Assembly: GCA_041393535.1 (NCBI GenBank)
Contig: JAWKJY010000004.1
Location: forward strand, 446,207 to 510,206
DNA: 64,000 bases
From: JAWKJY01 sp041393535
GTDB taxonomy: Bacteria; Actinomycetota; Thermoleophilia; Gaiellales; Gaiellaceae
Direction: 5' to 3'
The translations under genes were made by a program, and so were the position numbers. This document shows, piece after piece, positions 17,424-25,083 of the stretch (position 1 is the first letter of the stretch; the number at the start of each line of letters is the position of its first letter). The notes beneath the pieces are model-generated. The model saw only the letters and a program-made list of their open reading frames with translations, was not told the DNA's origin and made no database searches.

Positions 17424-18812
17424 ATGGCCTCCCGCGTCATGGTGATCGGGCTGGACTGCGCGGCCCCCCAGCTGGTCTTCGACCGCTGGCTCGACGAGCT
17501 GCCGACGATCCGCTCGCTCGTCGAGCGCGGCTCGTGGGGCGTCCTGCGCAGCTGCGACCCGCCGATCACCGTCCCGGCCTGGTCGTCGATGACCTCGTCG
17601 CGCAATCCCGGCGCGCTCGGCTTCTACGGCTTCCGCAACCGGCGCGATCGCTCCTACGACCAGCTCACGCTCGCCGACTCGCGCGCGGTCAAGGTGCCGC
17701 GCGTCTGGGACGTCCTCTCGATGCGCCGCCGTCCGGTGGTCGTCCTCGGCGTGCCGCAGACGTACCCCGTCAGCCGCGTGAACGGCGTCATGGTCTCGTG
17801 CTTCCTCACGCCCGACACGGAGACGTCGCAGTACACGTACCCGGCGGAGCTGAAGGAGGAGATCGAGGGGCTCGTCGGGCACTACATGGTCGACGTCGAG
17901 GAGTTCCGCACCGAGCGCAAGGAGTGGCTGCTCGAGCAGATCGACCTGATGACGGAGAAGCGGTTCCGGGTCGCCGAGCACCTGCTGGAGACGCGGCCGT
18001 GGGACCTCTTCTTCATGGTCGAGATGGGCACCGACCGGATCCACCACGCGTTCTGGCGCTACTTCGACCCGGAGCACCGCCTGTACGAGCCGGGCAACCG
18101 CTACGAGCACGCGATCCGGGACTACTACCGCCAGGTCGACGCGCGCATGGCAGCCCTGCTCCGCCACGCGGACGACGACACGGCCGTCCTCGTCGTCTCC
18201 GACCACGGCGCGAAGCGGATGGACGGCGGCATCTGCGTCAACGAGTGGCTGCGCCGCGAGGGCTACCTCGTCCTCAGGGAGGAGCCGGACGGGCCGCGGC
18301 GCCTGACGCCCGACCTGATCGACTGGGAGCGCACGATCGCCTGGGGCGAGGGCGGGTACTACTGCCGCCTGTTCCTCAACGTCCAGGGCCGCGAGCCGCA
18401 GGGCGTCGTCCCTGCCGCCGACTACGAGCGCGTCCGCGACGAGCTGAAGGCGAAGCTCGAGGCGCTCGGCGACGAGAACGGGCGCCCGATCGGGACGGTC
18501 GCGCACCGCGCCGAGGACCTCTACCCGGAGGCGCGCAACATCGCGCCCGACCTGCTCGTCTACTTCGGCGACCTGTACTGGCGCTCCGTCGGCCAGGTCG
18601 GCACCGGCACCGTGCACGTGTTCGAGAACGACACCGGGCCGGACGACGCGAATCACGCGCACGAGGGCATGTACGTCCTTGCCGGCCCCGGCGTCCGGCC
18701 CGGCCCCGGCGGGCAGCGCGACCTGCGCGACGTCGCGCCGACGATCCTCGAGCTGCTCGGGGAGGCGATCCCGCAGGACATGGAGGGCCGCAGCCTTCTC
18801 GGCGATCGCTGA
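17424..18812 (+). CDS. Alkaline-phosphatase-superfamily phosphodiesterase/phosphotransferase (1 of 3)
   Basis: A 462-residue member of the type I phosphodiesterase / nucleotide pyrophosphatase group. The metal-binding VIGLDCAAPQLVFDRW starts the protein. The nucleophile region is DPPITVPAWSSMTSSRNPG, with Thr or Ser as nucleophile. Later metal sites are EMGTDRIHHAFWRYFDPEH, VVSDHGAKRMDGGICVNEWL and ANHAHEGMYVLAGPGV. There is no signal peptide, so it acts in the cytoplasm or after another form of export. Substrate unknown; two relatives at 25074 and 61587 sit beside glycan genes. Confidence 0.82.
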   Translation: MASRVMVIGLDCAAPQLVFDRWLDELPTIRSLVERGSWGVLRSCDPPITVPAWSSMTSSRNPGALGFYGFRNRRDRSYDQLTLADSRAVKVPRVWDVLSMRRRPVVVLGVPQTYPVSRVNGVMVSCFLTPDTETSQYTYPAELKEEIEGLVGHYMVDVEEFRTERKEWLLEQIDLMTEKRFRVAEHLLETRPWDLFFMVEMGTDRIHHAFWRYFDPEHRLYEPGNRYEHAIRDYYRQVDARMAALLRHADDDTAVLVVSDHGAKRMDGGICVNEWLRREGYLVLREEPDGPRRLTPDLIDWERTIAWGEGGYYCRLFLNVQGREPQGVVPAADYERVRDELKAKLEALGDENGRPIGTVAHRAEDLYPEARNIAPDLLVYFGDLYWRSVGQVGTGTVHVFENDTGPDDANHAHEGMYVLAGPGVRPGPGGQRDLRDVAPTILELLGEAIPQDMEGRSLLGDR

Positions 18813-19449
18813 CCTCGCGACGCTGGTCCGCGATCCCGAGCCCCGGCTCGATCACCTCGCACTCGCCCTCGCGGCCGAGTTCCGCCCGGTCGACGCCGAG
18901 GCGGCGCTCGCCGCGCTCGACGCGCTCGGGCGGACGCTGACGCTCGAGCGGGCGCGCGGCCCGGTCGAGGAGGCCGACGCGTGCCGGCGGCTCCTCGGCG
19001 AGCACGAGGGCTTCATCGGCAACGAGGAGGACTACGACCACCCGGACAACTCGATGCTCGACCTCGTGCTCGCGCGTCGGACCGGGCTGCCGATCCTCCT
19101 GTCGATCGTCTACGCCGAGGTGGGTCGGCGAGCCGGCTACCGACTCGCCGGGGTCGGGCTGCCGGGGCACTTCGTCGTCGGCCACTTCGGCGTCGACCCG
19201 CCGCTGCTGCTCGACGCGTTCCGCGGCGGGATCGCGTTCGATGCGAGCGACCTCAACCTCTCGCTCGTCCGCCCGTGGACGGCGCACGAGACGGGCGTCC
19301 GGATGCTGAACAACCTCGTGGGCGCCTACGAGCGCCGCGGCGACGTCGGCCGGGCGATCCGTGCCGCCGAGCTGCGGCTCCGCTTCCCGCTCGACCGGTC
19401 GCTGCGCGACGAGCTCGAGCTCGATCTGCGGCGCGTCCGGCGCGGCTGA
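18805..19449 (+). CDS. SirB1-like transglutaminase-fold protein
   Basis: About 214 residues of the SirB1/transglutaminase-like family with a trailing TPR-like helix pair. Blocks: DYDHPDNSMLDLVLARRTGL, PILLSIVYAEVGRRAGY, GVGLPGHFVVGHF and TGVRMLNNLVGAYERRGDVG. The start is unclear. There is no in-frame ATG or GTG ahead of residue DLATLVRDPEP, only a TTG at 18679 deep inside the upstream gene; the position given is an ATC codon overlapping the AP gene stop. Either a rare start is used or a base is wrong. Molecular function unknown. Confidence 0.7.
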   Translation: MADLATLVRDPEPRLDHLALALAAEFRPVDAEAALAALDALGRTLTLERARGPVEEADACRRLLGEHEGFIGNEEDYDHPDNSMLDLVLARRTGLPILLSIVYAEVGRRAGYRLAGVGLPGHFVVGHFGVDPPLLLDAFRGGIAFDASDLNLSLVRPWTAHETGVRMLNNLVGAYERRGDVGRAIRAAELRLRFPLDRSLRDELELDLRRVRRG

Positions 19450-19450
19450 A

Positions 19451-20077
19451 CTAGGGCCCGGCGTCGGGTCGCCTGAACGCGCGAGCAGCTCGTCCCAGGC
19501 CGCGTCGTCGCCGCCGCCGTCGAAGCCGCCGACGATGCCGCCCGCGGCGTCGAGCAGGACGATCGCCGGGTGGCCGCGGATCCCCCAGCGCCCGGCCTGC
19601 TCCCAGTCGTCGTCGGAGAGCACGGGGAACGTCCAGCCGTGCCGCTCGACGAACTGGCGGCCCTTCGCGTCGCCGTCGGTCAGGTGGACGCCGAGGTACC
19701 CGATCTCCGGATGCCGCTCTGACCAGTCCCGGAAGCTCCCGGCTTCCGCGTTGCAGACGGGTCAGTGGAAGGCGAAAAAGAGGACGGCGACGGGTCGGCC
19801 GCGGAAGTCCTCGGTCGAGATCGGCTTCCCGTCGAGCGTCGTTCCCGCGAGCGTCGGCGGCCGCTCGCGCGTCGGGTCGGCCGCGGGGGCCGCCTCGACG
19901 TCCGACCGCGCCGTCCGCGTCGCGTCCGGGGGCTCCGCCGGGGGTGCGGTGCCGCGGCGGGTGGCGCGGGCGGGGCAGGCGCAGCGGGGCGGGCCGGCTC
20001 CGCCGAGCGCTGCCGCCGCAACCGGCCAGGGCGAGCGCGGCGGCCACGGCCGCGAGGCTGATGAGACGCGTGGTCAC
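19451..20077 (-). pseudogene. Thioredoxin-like (TlpA/redoxin) lipoprotein with in-frame TGA: candidate selenoprotein or broken gene
   Basis: The GTG at 20077 begins a signal peptide with lipobox LALAGCGG. A Pro/Ala linker then carries two apparent frameshifts (near 20005 and 19940), followed by the redoxin domain: PPTLAGTTLDGKPISTEDFR, GRPVAVLFFAFH, then TGA (19764-19762), then PVCNAEAGSFRDW, GYLGVHLTDGDA, WTFPVL and WGIRGHPAIVLLDAAGG. The TGA replaces the first Cys of the CPVC active site. One more shift near 19480 is needed to reach the TAG at 19451, convergent with the SirB1-like gene. Read with selenocysteine the site is UPVC. The alternatives are a C-to-A sequence error or a true nonsense mutation. 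Confidence 0.6.
19730..19764 (-). promoter_or_regulatory. TGA plus SECIS-like hairpin
   Basis: The TGA (19764-19762) is followed after 13 nt by a perfect 7-bp stem CGGAAGC / GCTTCCG (19748-19742 and 19736-19730) with a 5-nt loop CGGGA. Bacterial SECIS elements, as I know them, need a short stem directly 3' of the UGA, a small loop with G in its first two positions, and about 16-37 nt between UGA and loop; here it is 20 nt. The match is suggestive, not proof, since GC-rich DNA forms hairpins readily. Confidence 0.45.
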
Positions 20078-20100
20078 GGGCAGACGACCCGCTCGGAACG

Positions 20101-20798
20101 CTAGCCGACGGATCTTGCGCCGGGATTACGCGACGCCCGGCGGGTGGAGCAGCGCCGCGACGCTCGACGAGCGGGATCCCGGGACGCAGGCCGAGGCGCG
20201 GGCACCGGCTCGCCGTACGTCGTCCCGATCGGGACGACGCCCGCCCAGGCGTCGACCTGCTCGGCGTCCTCTGTCCCGTCGTCGCCGGGCGGCCGACGCG
20301 ACACTTGACCAGGCCTCGTCGATCGCCATGCCCAGGATCGAGGTCGCCTTCAGCTCCTTCGTCGTCGGCCGGACCTCGGCCCAGCGCCCGGGGAGGAGCT
20401 TCTCCGAGAACGCCTCCAGTGCGGCGAGCTTCTCCGCCCTGCTCCTCGACGAGCGAGAACGAGCCGAGCAGCATCGCGGACCGGTAGTTCGTCGAGTGGT
20501 TGAAGATCGAGCGGGCGAGGACGATCCCGTCGAGCAGCGTCACGGTCAGGCACGCGGGCGTGCCGGTCGCGAGGGCCCGGTGCAGGCGGCTGGCCGAGGA
20601 GCCGTGGACGTAGACGCGGTCGTCGATGCGGGCGTGCAGGACGGGGACGCAGAAGGGCTGGCCGTCGACCGCGACCGCCACGTGGGCGACCATCGCGGCG
20701 TCGACGACGGCGTCGATCGAGGCGCGGTCGTACGCGCCCCGGGCGGGCAGGCGCTTGACGCGGACGCGCGGCGTGCGGGGCTTCGTCGTCGTGGACAC
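20101..20798 (-). pseudogene. Pyridoxamine 5'-phosphate oxidase-like FMN-binding protein, frameshifted
   Basis: A split-barrel flavoprotein of about 220 residues. The first 125 residues are intact: VAHVAVAVDGQPFCVPVLHA, VYVHGSSASRLHRAL and SIFNHSTNYRSAMLLGSFSL. The rest is spread over three frames: FSEKLLPGRWAEVRPTTKEL, then KATSILGMAIDEA, then VDAWAGVVPIGTTYGEPVPA. At least three one-base changes lie between about 20440 and 20190, and the true stop is uncertain. It is divergent from the MocR regulator, a common pairing in which the regulator controls a B6- or flavin-linked enzyme. Confidence 0.7.
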
Positions 20799-20826
20799 GC
20801 CTCCATCCTCGCGGCAGACTGGACCC

Positions 20827-22228
20827 GTGGGAAGGGCCAGTCAGACGCCATCGCACGGGTCCAGCTGGCTCGTCCTCGACCGTCGCGGCGGCGAGACGCG
20901 CCGCGCCTGCCTCGAGCGGACGCTCCGTGAGGCGATCGCGTCCGGCGCCCTGCGCGCCGGCGCGCCGCTGCCGTCGTCCCGCTCGCTCGCCGCGCAGCTC
21001 GGCCTCTCGCGCGGCGTCGTCACGGAGGCGTACGCCCAGCTGGCGGCGCAGGGTTCCTGCTCGTCCGCCCACGGGTCGCGCCCGTCGTCGCCGCCGTCGC
21101 GCCGGCGCGTGCCGTGCCGCCGGAGGCCCGTGCCGCGGCGGCGGCGCCGAGACACGACCTGACCGCTACCACGCCGGACGTGACGCTCTTCCCGCGCGCC
21201 CGCTGGCTCGCCGCGCTCCAGCACGCCGTGCGCAGCGCGCCGGCCCGGGCGCTCGACTACGGGGACGCCCGCGGAGAGTGGGCGCTGCGCGAGGCGCTCG
21301 CGGACCACCTCGGGCGGACGCGCGGGGTGGTCCGATCCCGAGCGCATCGTCGTCGTCAGGCCGGCCCAGGGCGTCGACCTGCTGCTCCGCGTGCTGCGCG
21401 ACCGCGGGGCGCGGGCGGTGGCGGTCGAGGACGTCGCTCGACTCCCAGCACGCCCGCGTGCGTGCGCTCGGCCTCGACCTCGTCGGCTGTCCCGTGGACG
21501 ACGACGGCGCGCTGCCGCCGGCCGTGCGGGCGGACGCGATCGTGGCCACGCCCGCGCACCAGTTCCCGACCGGCGCCGTCCTCTCGGGCGCACGCCGGCG
21601 GGCGCTCCTCGCGTGGGCGGCCGGTTGCGACGCCCTCGTGATCGAGGACGACTACGACGCGGAGTTCCGCTACGACCGCGACGGCGTGCGCGCGCTGCAG
21701 GGGCTCGACCCCGAGCGGGTCGCCTACCTCGGGACGACGTCGAAGACGCTCGCTCCGGGGCTGCGTCTCGGCTGGCTCGTCGTCCCGGACGTGCTCGCCG
21801 ACGCCGCGCTGCGCACCAAGCGGCTGCTCGACGTCGGCTCGCCGTCGCTCGACCAGCTGGCGCTCGCGCGCCTCTTGCGGTCGGGCGACCTCGACCGGCA
21901 CGTCCGCCGGGCTCGAGCGGCCTACGGTGCCCGGCGCGACGCGCTCCTGGCCGCGCTCGCGCGGGAGCTCCCGGGCTGCCCGGTCAGCGGGATCGCGGCC
22001 GGGCTCCACGTCGTCCTCGGCCTCCCGGCGGGACAGGACGACGCGCGGGTCGCGGCTGCCGCGCTCGAGCGCGGCGTCCTCGTCGCGCCGCTCTCGCGCT
22101 ACCGGATCGCGCCGTCGCCGGCGGGCGGGCTCGTGCTCGGCTTCGGCCGCTGCCACGTGGACGCCGTCGCGCCGGCGGTGCGGCTGGTCGCCGAGGCGAT
22201 CCGTGCCGCGGCTGCGCGCACGCCGTAG
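20827..22228 (+). pseudogene. MocR-type GntR regulator with aminotransferase domain (PdxR-like), frameshifted
   Basis: An N-terminal GntR winged helix (LREAIASGALRAGAPLPSSR, SLAAQLGLSRGVVTEAY) is joined to a fold-type-I aminotransferase-like effector domain of about 350 residues. The effector domain has LDYGDARGEWALREALADHL, VATPAHQFPTGAVLS, VIEDDYDAEFRYD and the PLP lysine in GTTSKTLAPGLRLGWLV. The reading frame changes near 21060, 21335 and 21440 and is intact from about 21450 to 22228. Such regulators bind PLP and control vitamin B6 or amino-sugar genes. The GTG at 20827 faces the split-barrel gene across 28 bp. Confidence 0.78.
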
Positions 22229-22253
22229 GCGGCCGTTCGCGGCTCGGGCAGCC

Positions 22254-23771
22254 TCAACGGCGGAGCCGGCGGGCGAGGGCGCCCATCGCCGCGAGGTCGG
22301 CGGGCGGGAAGACGCGCATCGCCCAGAGGCCGAGCGGGAAGGCGAGCGTGATCGCGATCCGCAGCGGGATCGACCAGGCGAGGTCGACCCACGCGTCGAC
22401 CGCGAGCGACGCGAGCGCGAGCCCGAAGGTCGTCCCGAGCACCGTCAGGATGCGCCGCCAGTGCCACGGCACCGGGTAGATCCGGTTCGACACGAGCAGG
22501 ACGAGGCCGGAGAGCGCGGCGAAGCCGCCGACGGTCGCCCACGCGGCGCCGACGAACGAGAACGGCGGGACGAGCGCGAAGTAGAGGCCGATCGCGATCC
22601 CCGAGCCGAGCGCGGCCATCGGCGCGAGCAGCCGCATCCGCTTCGTCACGTTCAGGCCGACCGCGAAGAGCGTGTAGGCGCCCGTGCCGACGGCCGCGAG
22701 GCAGAGCGGCGCGACCGCCTCGGTCGAGGGGAGGAAGCGGTCGGGCATGATCAGGTGGAAGACGGGCGAGATCCAGGCGGCGACGGTCACCGCGAGCAGC
22801 CCGGTCGCGACGAAGTAGTAGGTCGCGCCGCGGGCGACCATCGCCGGGTGGCGGTCGGTCTTGAACCACGAGTAGTGCCACTGCGTCCAGCCGAGCCGGA
22901 AGGCGAAGACGGCGACGACGACGATCTGCGCGTAGCGGTAGGCGGCACCGTAGAGGCCCACGTCGTCGGCGCCGTGGTAGTGGCGGACGACGAAGCGGTC
23001 GAACAGGCCCAGCCCGTAGAAGGACGCGCCGCCGATGATCCCCGGCCAGGCGAACGAGATCATCTCCTTCGCGACCCGCCAGGGGATCTCGCGGACGAGG
23101 TCGCGCACGTACTCGCGCAGCGTGAAGACGAAGGCGGCGCAGACGGCGATCAGCGACGCGATCAGGATGCCCTTCACGCCGAGCTGCCAGACGGCGACGA
23201 GCAGGACGCTGAACACGATCTGGATCAGCCCGCGGCTGAGCGAGTAGGCGGCGAAGGTGAGCGGCTTGCGGCGCAGCCGGCAGAGGATCATCGGCAGGTC
23301 GACGACGTTCGTCAGGTAGACGTCGATCAGCGCGAGCACGAAGAACGTCGCGAGCTCCTCCGTGCCGAGGATCCGGTCGGAGAGGAAGCCCGACAGCCCG
23401 ATCAGCGTCCCGACGATGACCGCCGGGTACAGCGTCTCGATCAGGAGGTACGTGGTGATGATCTGGCGTCGCCAGCGGGCCTCGTCGCGGTCGAAGTAGA
23501 AGCGCGCGAAGACCCCGTCCATGTTCGCCGTGAGGAAGACGTCGACGAACGCGACCGTCGCGAGCACGGTGTCGAGGTCGCCGAACTCCTCGGTCGTGAG
23601 GAAGTGCGCGTAGAGCGGGACGAGCAGGAACGCGAGCGACTTCAGGAGGACGCGCGCGCCGCCGTAGATGGCGGCGTCCTGCGCGAGCGCCTTGACCCCG
23701 AGCTGCTTCGGCGGCGCCCGGTCCGGGCGGTCCGGCCCGGACGGCTCGTCCTCGAGGGGCGTCTCGCTCAC
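22254..23771 (-). CDS. Polysaccharide / lipid-linked oligosaccharide flippase (MOP superfamily)
   Basis: A 505-residue membrane protein with a cytoplasmic N-tail and about 12-14 hydrophobic helices. It resembles Wzx/RfbX-type flippases: ALAQDAAIYGGARVLLKSLA, FLTTEEFGDLDTV, GVFARFYFDRDEARWRRQII and SFAWPGIIGGASFYGLG. These move lipid-linked glycans across the membrane. The GTG at 23771 is chosen because a TAGCCT -10 (23783-23778) lies 6 nt upstream with no ribosome site. It stands alone but can serve the nearby glycan genes. Confidence 0.88.
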   Translation of the reverse strand: MSETPLEDEPSGPDRPDRAPPKQLGVKALAQDAAIYGGARVLLKSLAFLLVPLYAHFLTTEEFGDLDTVLATVAFVDVFLTANMDGVFARFYFDRDEARWRRQIITTYLLIETLYPAVIVGTLIGLSGFLSDRILGTEELATFFVLALIDVYLTNVVDLPMILCRLRRKPLTFAAYSLSRGLIQIVFSVLLVAVWQLGVKGILIASLIAVCAAFVFTLREYVRDLVREIPWRVAKEMISFAWPGIIGGASFYGLGLFDRFVVRHYHGADDVGLYGAAYRYAQIVVVAVFAFRLGWTQWHYSWFKTDRHPAMVARGATYYFVATGLLAVTVAAWISPVFHLIMPDRFLPSTEAVAPLCLAAVGTGAYTLFAVGLNVTKRMRLLAPMAALGSGIAIGLYFALVPPFSFVGAAWATVGGFAALSGLVLLVSNRIYPVPWHWRRILTVLGTTFGLALASLAVDAWVDLAWSIPLRIAITLAFPLGLWAMRVFPPADLAAMGALARRLRR

Positions 23772-23777
23772 GTGCGA

Positions 23778-23783
23778 AGGCTA
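23778..23783 (-). promoter_or_regulatory. -10 TAGCCT of the flippase gene
   Basis: On the minus strand TAGCCT ends 6 nt before the GTG at 23771, fitting a leaderless transcript. Confidence 0.5.
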
Positions 23784-23814
23784 CGGGAGCGCCCGGGCGC
23801 GGAGGGTCGCAAGG

Positions 23815-23849
23815 GCGTCCCCCGGGCGGCTGGCCCGCCCGGGGGACGC
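23815..23849 (-). terminator. 15-bp perfect hairpin after the cupin gene
   Basis: Arms GCGTCCCCCGGGCGG and CCGCCCGGGGGACGC pair over 15 bp with a 5-nt loop. It starts 8 bp past the cupin stop and lies before the flippase promoter, so it probably insulates the two genes. No T-tract is present. Confidence 0.7.
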
Positions 23850-23857
23850 GGGCACGG

Positions 23858-24391
23858 CTAGCCGTCGACCAGCGGGTGGCGCAGGTCGAAGCGGGCGCAC
23901 AGCTCGGGCACGCTGCCGAAGTCCATCTCGAGCCCGTAGCGGGCGTTGACGGCCGCGAACCGATCGAGGTCGGGCGGGCCGCCCGCGGCGTCGGCGAAGA
24001 CCCCGGCGACCTCGCGGAAGTAGTCCTCGAAGCCGGCGGGGGAGATCACCTCGACGATCCGGCAGGGCGTGTCGCCCGCGTTCCAGAACGTGTGCCACTC
24101 GCCGCGCGGCTTGAACACCCAGGCGCCGGGCCCCGCCTCGACGATCCGGTCGCCGAGGAGCCCGCCCATCGTTCCCTCGACGACGTACGAGAACTCGTCC
24201 TCGCGGTGATGGAAGTGCAGTGGCGCCGCGAGCGTCCGCGGCGGGGTGGGGTGCTCGACGACCGAGAACCGCCGCCCGCTCTCGGCGCCCTCGATCTTCC
24301 AGTGGATGCCGAGGCTCCCGAGGTCGACGAAGTCCCCCTCGGCGGGCTCGATGGCGAGGCGCTCGATCGTGGTCATGGCGTTGCGGGTCAT
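23858..24391 (-). CDS. Cupin-domain protein
   Basis: A 177-residue protein with one cupin barrel. Metal-binding motif 1 is PLHFHHREDEFSYVVEG (His, His, Glu) and motif 2 is GEWHTFWNAGD. The rest resembles small quercetin-dioxygenase-like cupins of unknown substrate. The ATG at 24391 is supported by AAAGGAG 6 nt upstream; this is one of the few clear ribosome sites in the window. It is divergent from a TetR regulator and flanked by twin operator-like sites, so it is probably the regulator's target. Confidence 0.82.
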   Translation of the reverse strand: MTRNAMTTIERLAIEPAEGDFVDLGSLGIHWKIEGAESGRRFSVVEHPTPPRTLAAPLHFHHREDEFSYVVEGTMGGLLGDRIVEAGPGAWVFKPRGEWHTFWNAGDTPCRIVEVISPAGFEDYFREVAGVFADAAGGPPDLDRFAAVNARYGLEMDFGSVPELCARFDLRHPLVDG

Positions 24392-24408
24392 CCGAGGCTC
24401 CTTTCGAT

Positions 24409-24483
24409 AAACAACACTGTTTCACCATAATGCACCGTCCGGGCTCGGAGCATGGTTCGGATAACACCACTGTTTTGTAAAAT
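24409..24483. promoter_or_regulatory. Twin TetR operator-like sites between cupin and tetR
   Basis: AAACA-ACAC-TGTTT (24409-24422) and AACA-CCAC-TGTT (24463-24474) share ACA-n-CACTGTT and are palindromic. The first lies between a minus-strand TATGGT (24429-24424) and the cupin ribosome site. The second directly precedes TAAAAT (24478-24483), 6 nt before the tetR ATG. Both promoters could therefore be repressed by the TetR protein. Confidence 0.65.
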
Positions 24484-24489
24484 CTCGAC

Positions 24490-25083
24490 ATGGCCCGGAA
24501 GTACGAGATGCGTCGCCGCGCGGAGCGCGTGGAGGAGACGCGCCAGCGGATCACGGAAGCCGCGATGGAGCTGCACGGGACCCTCGGCCCCGCGCGGACG
24601 ACGATCAGCGCGGTGGCCGAGCGTGCAGGCGTCGAGCGGCTGACTGTGTACCGGCACTTCCCGGACGAGTCGGCGCTCTTCCAGGCCTGCACGGCGCACT
24701 GGCTGGCGTTGAACCCGGTGCCCGACCCGCGCGCCTGGGCCGTGGTCGAGGACGTCCACGAGCGGCTGGCCCTCGCCCTCGGCGAGCTCTACGCCTGGTA
24801 CCGAGGGACCGAGGAGATGATGTCGCGCTTCTTCCGCGACGGGCCGCTCGTCCCGGCGCTGGCCGGCCGCCTCGAGGAGTGGCGGGCCTACGAGCAGGCC
24901 GTCGTCGAGGTGCTCGCGGCCGGCTGGGGCGTCCGCGGTCGGCGTCGGCGCCTGCTGCTCGCGGCGCTCGCACACGCCGTCGCCTTCGGCACCTGGGCCT
25001 CGCTCGCCGGGAGCGGGCTCGCCGACGGCGAGGCGGTCGAGCTGATGCGCGGCCTGGTCGCGTCGGCCGCGGGCTACTCGTAG
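24490..25083 (+). CDS. TetR-family transcriptional regulator
   Basis: A 197-residue regulator. The N-terminal helix-turn-helix is RITEAAMELHGTLGPARTTI, SAVAERAGVERLTVYRHFPD. The C-terminal ligand domain is helical (ALGELYAWYRGTEEMMSRFF, ALAHAVAFGTWASLAGSGLA). The ATG at 24490 has a leaderless layout. It probably represses itself and the divergent cupin gene through the sites at 24409 and 24463. Its 3' end overlaps the convergent AP gene by 10 bp. Ligand unknown. Confidence 0.88.
   Translation: MARKYEMRRRAERVEETRQRITEAAMELHGTLGPARTTISAVAERAGVERLTVYRHFPDESALFQACTAHWLALNPVPDPRAWAVVEDVHERLALALGELYAWYRGTEEMMSRFFRDGPLVPALAGRLEEWRAYEQAVVEVLAAGWGVRGRRRRLLLAALAHAVAFGTWASLAGSGLADGEAVELMRGLVASAAGYS

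Noticed and set aside
21927..23861. 644-codon plus-strand frame opposite the flippase
   Set aside because: Charged repetitive shadow of a membrane protein gene; the flippase on the minus strand has clear family motifs.
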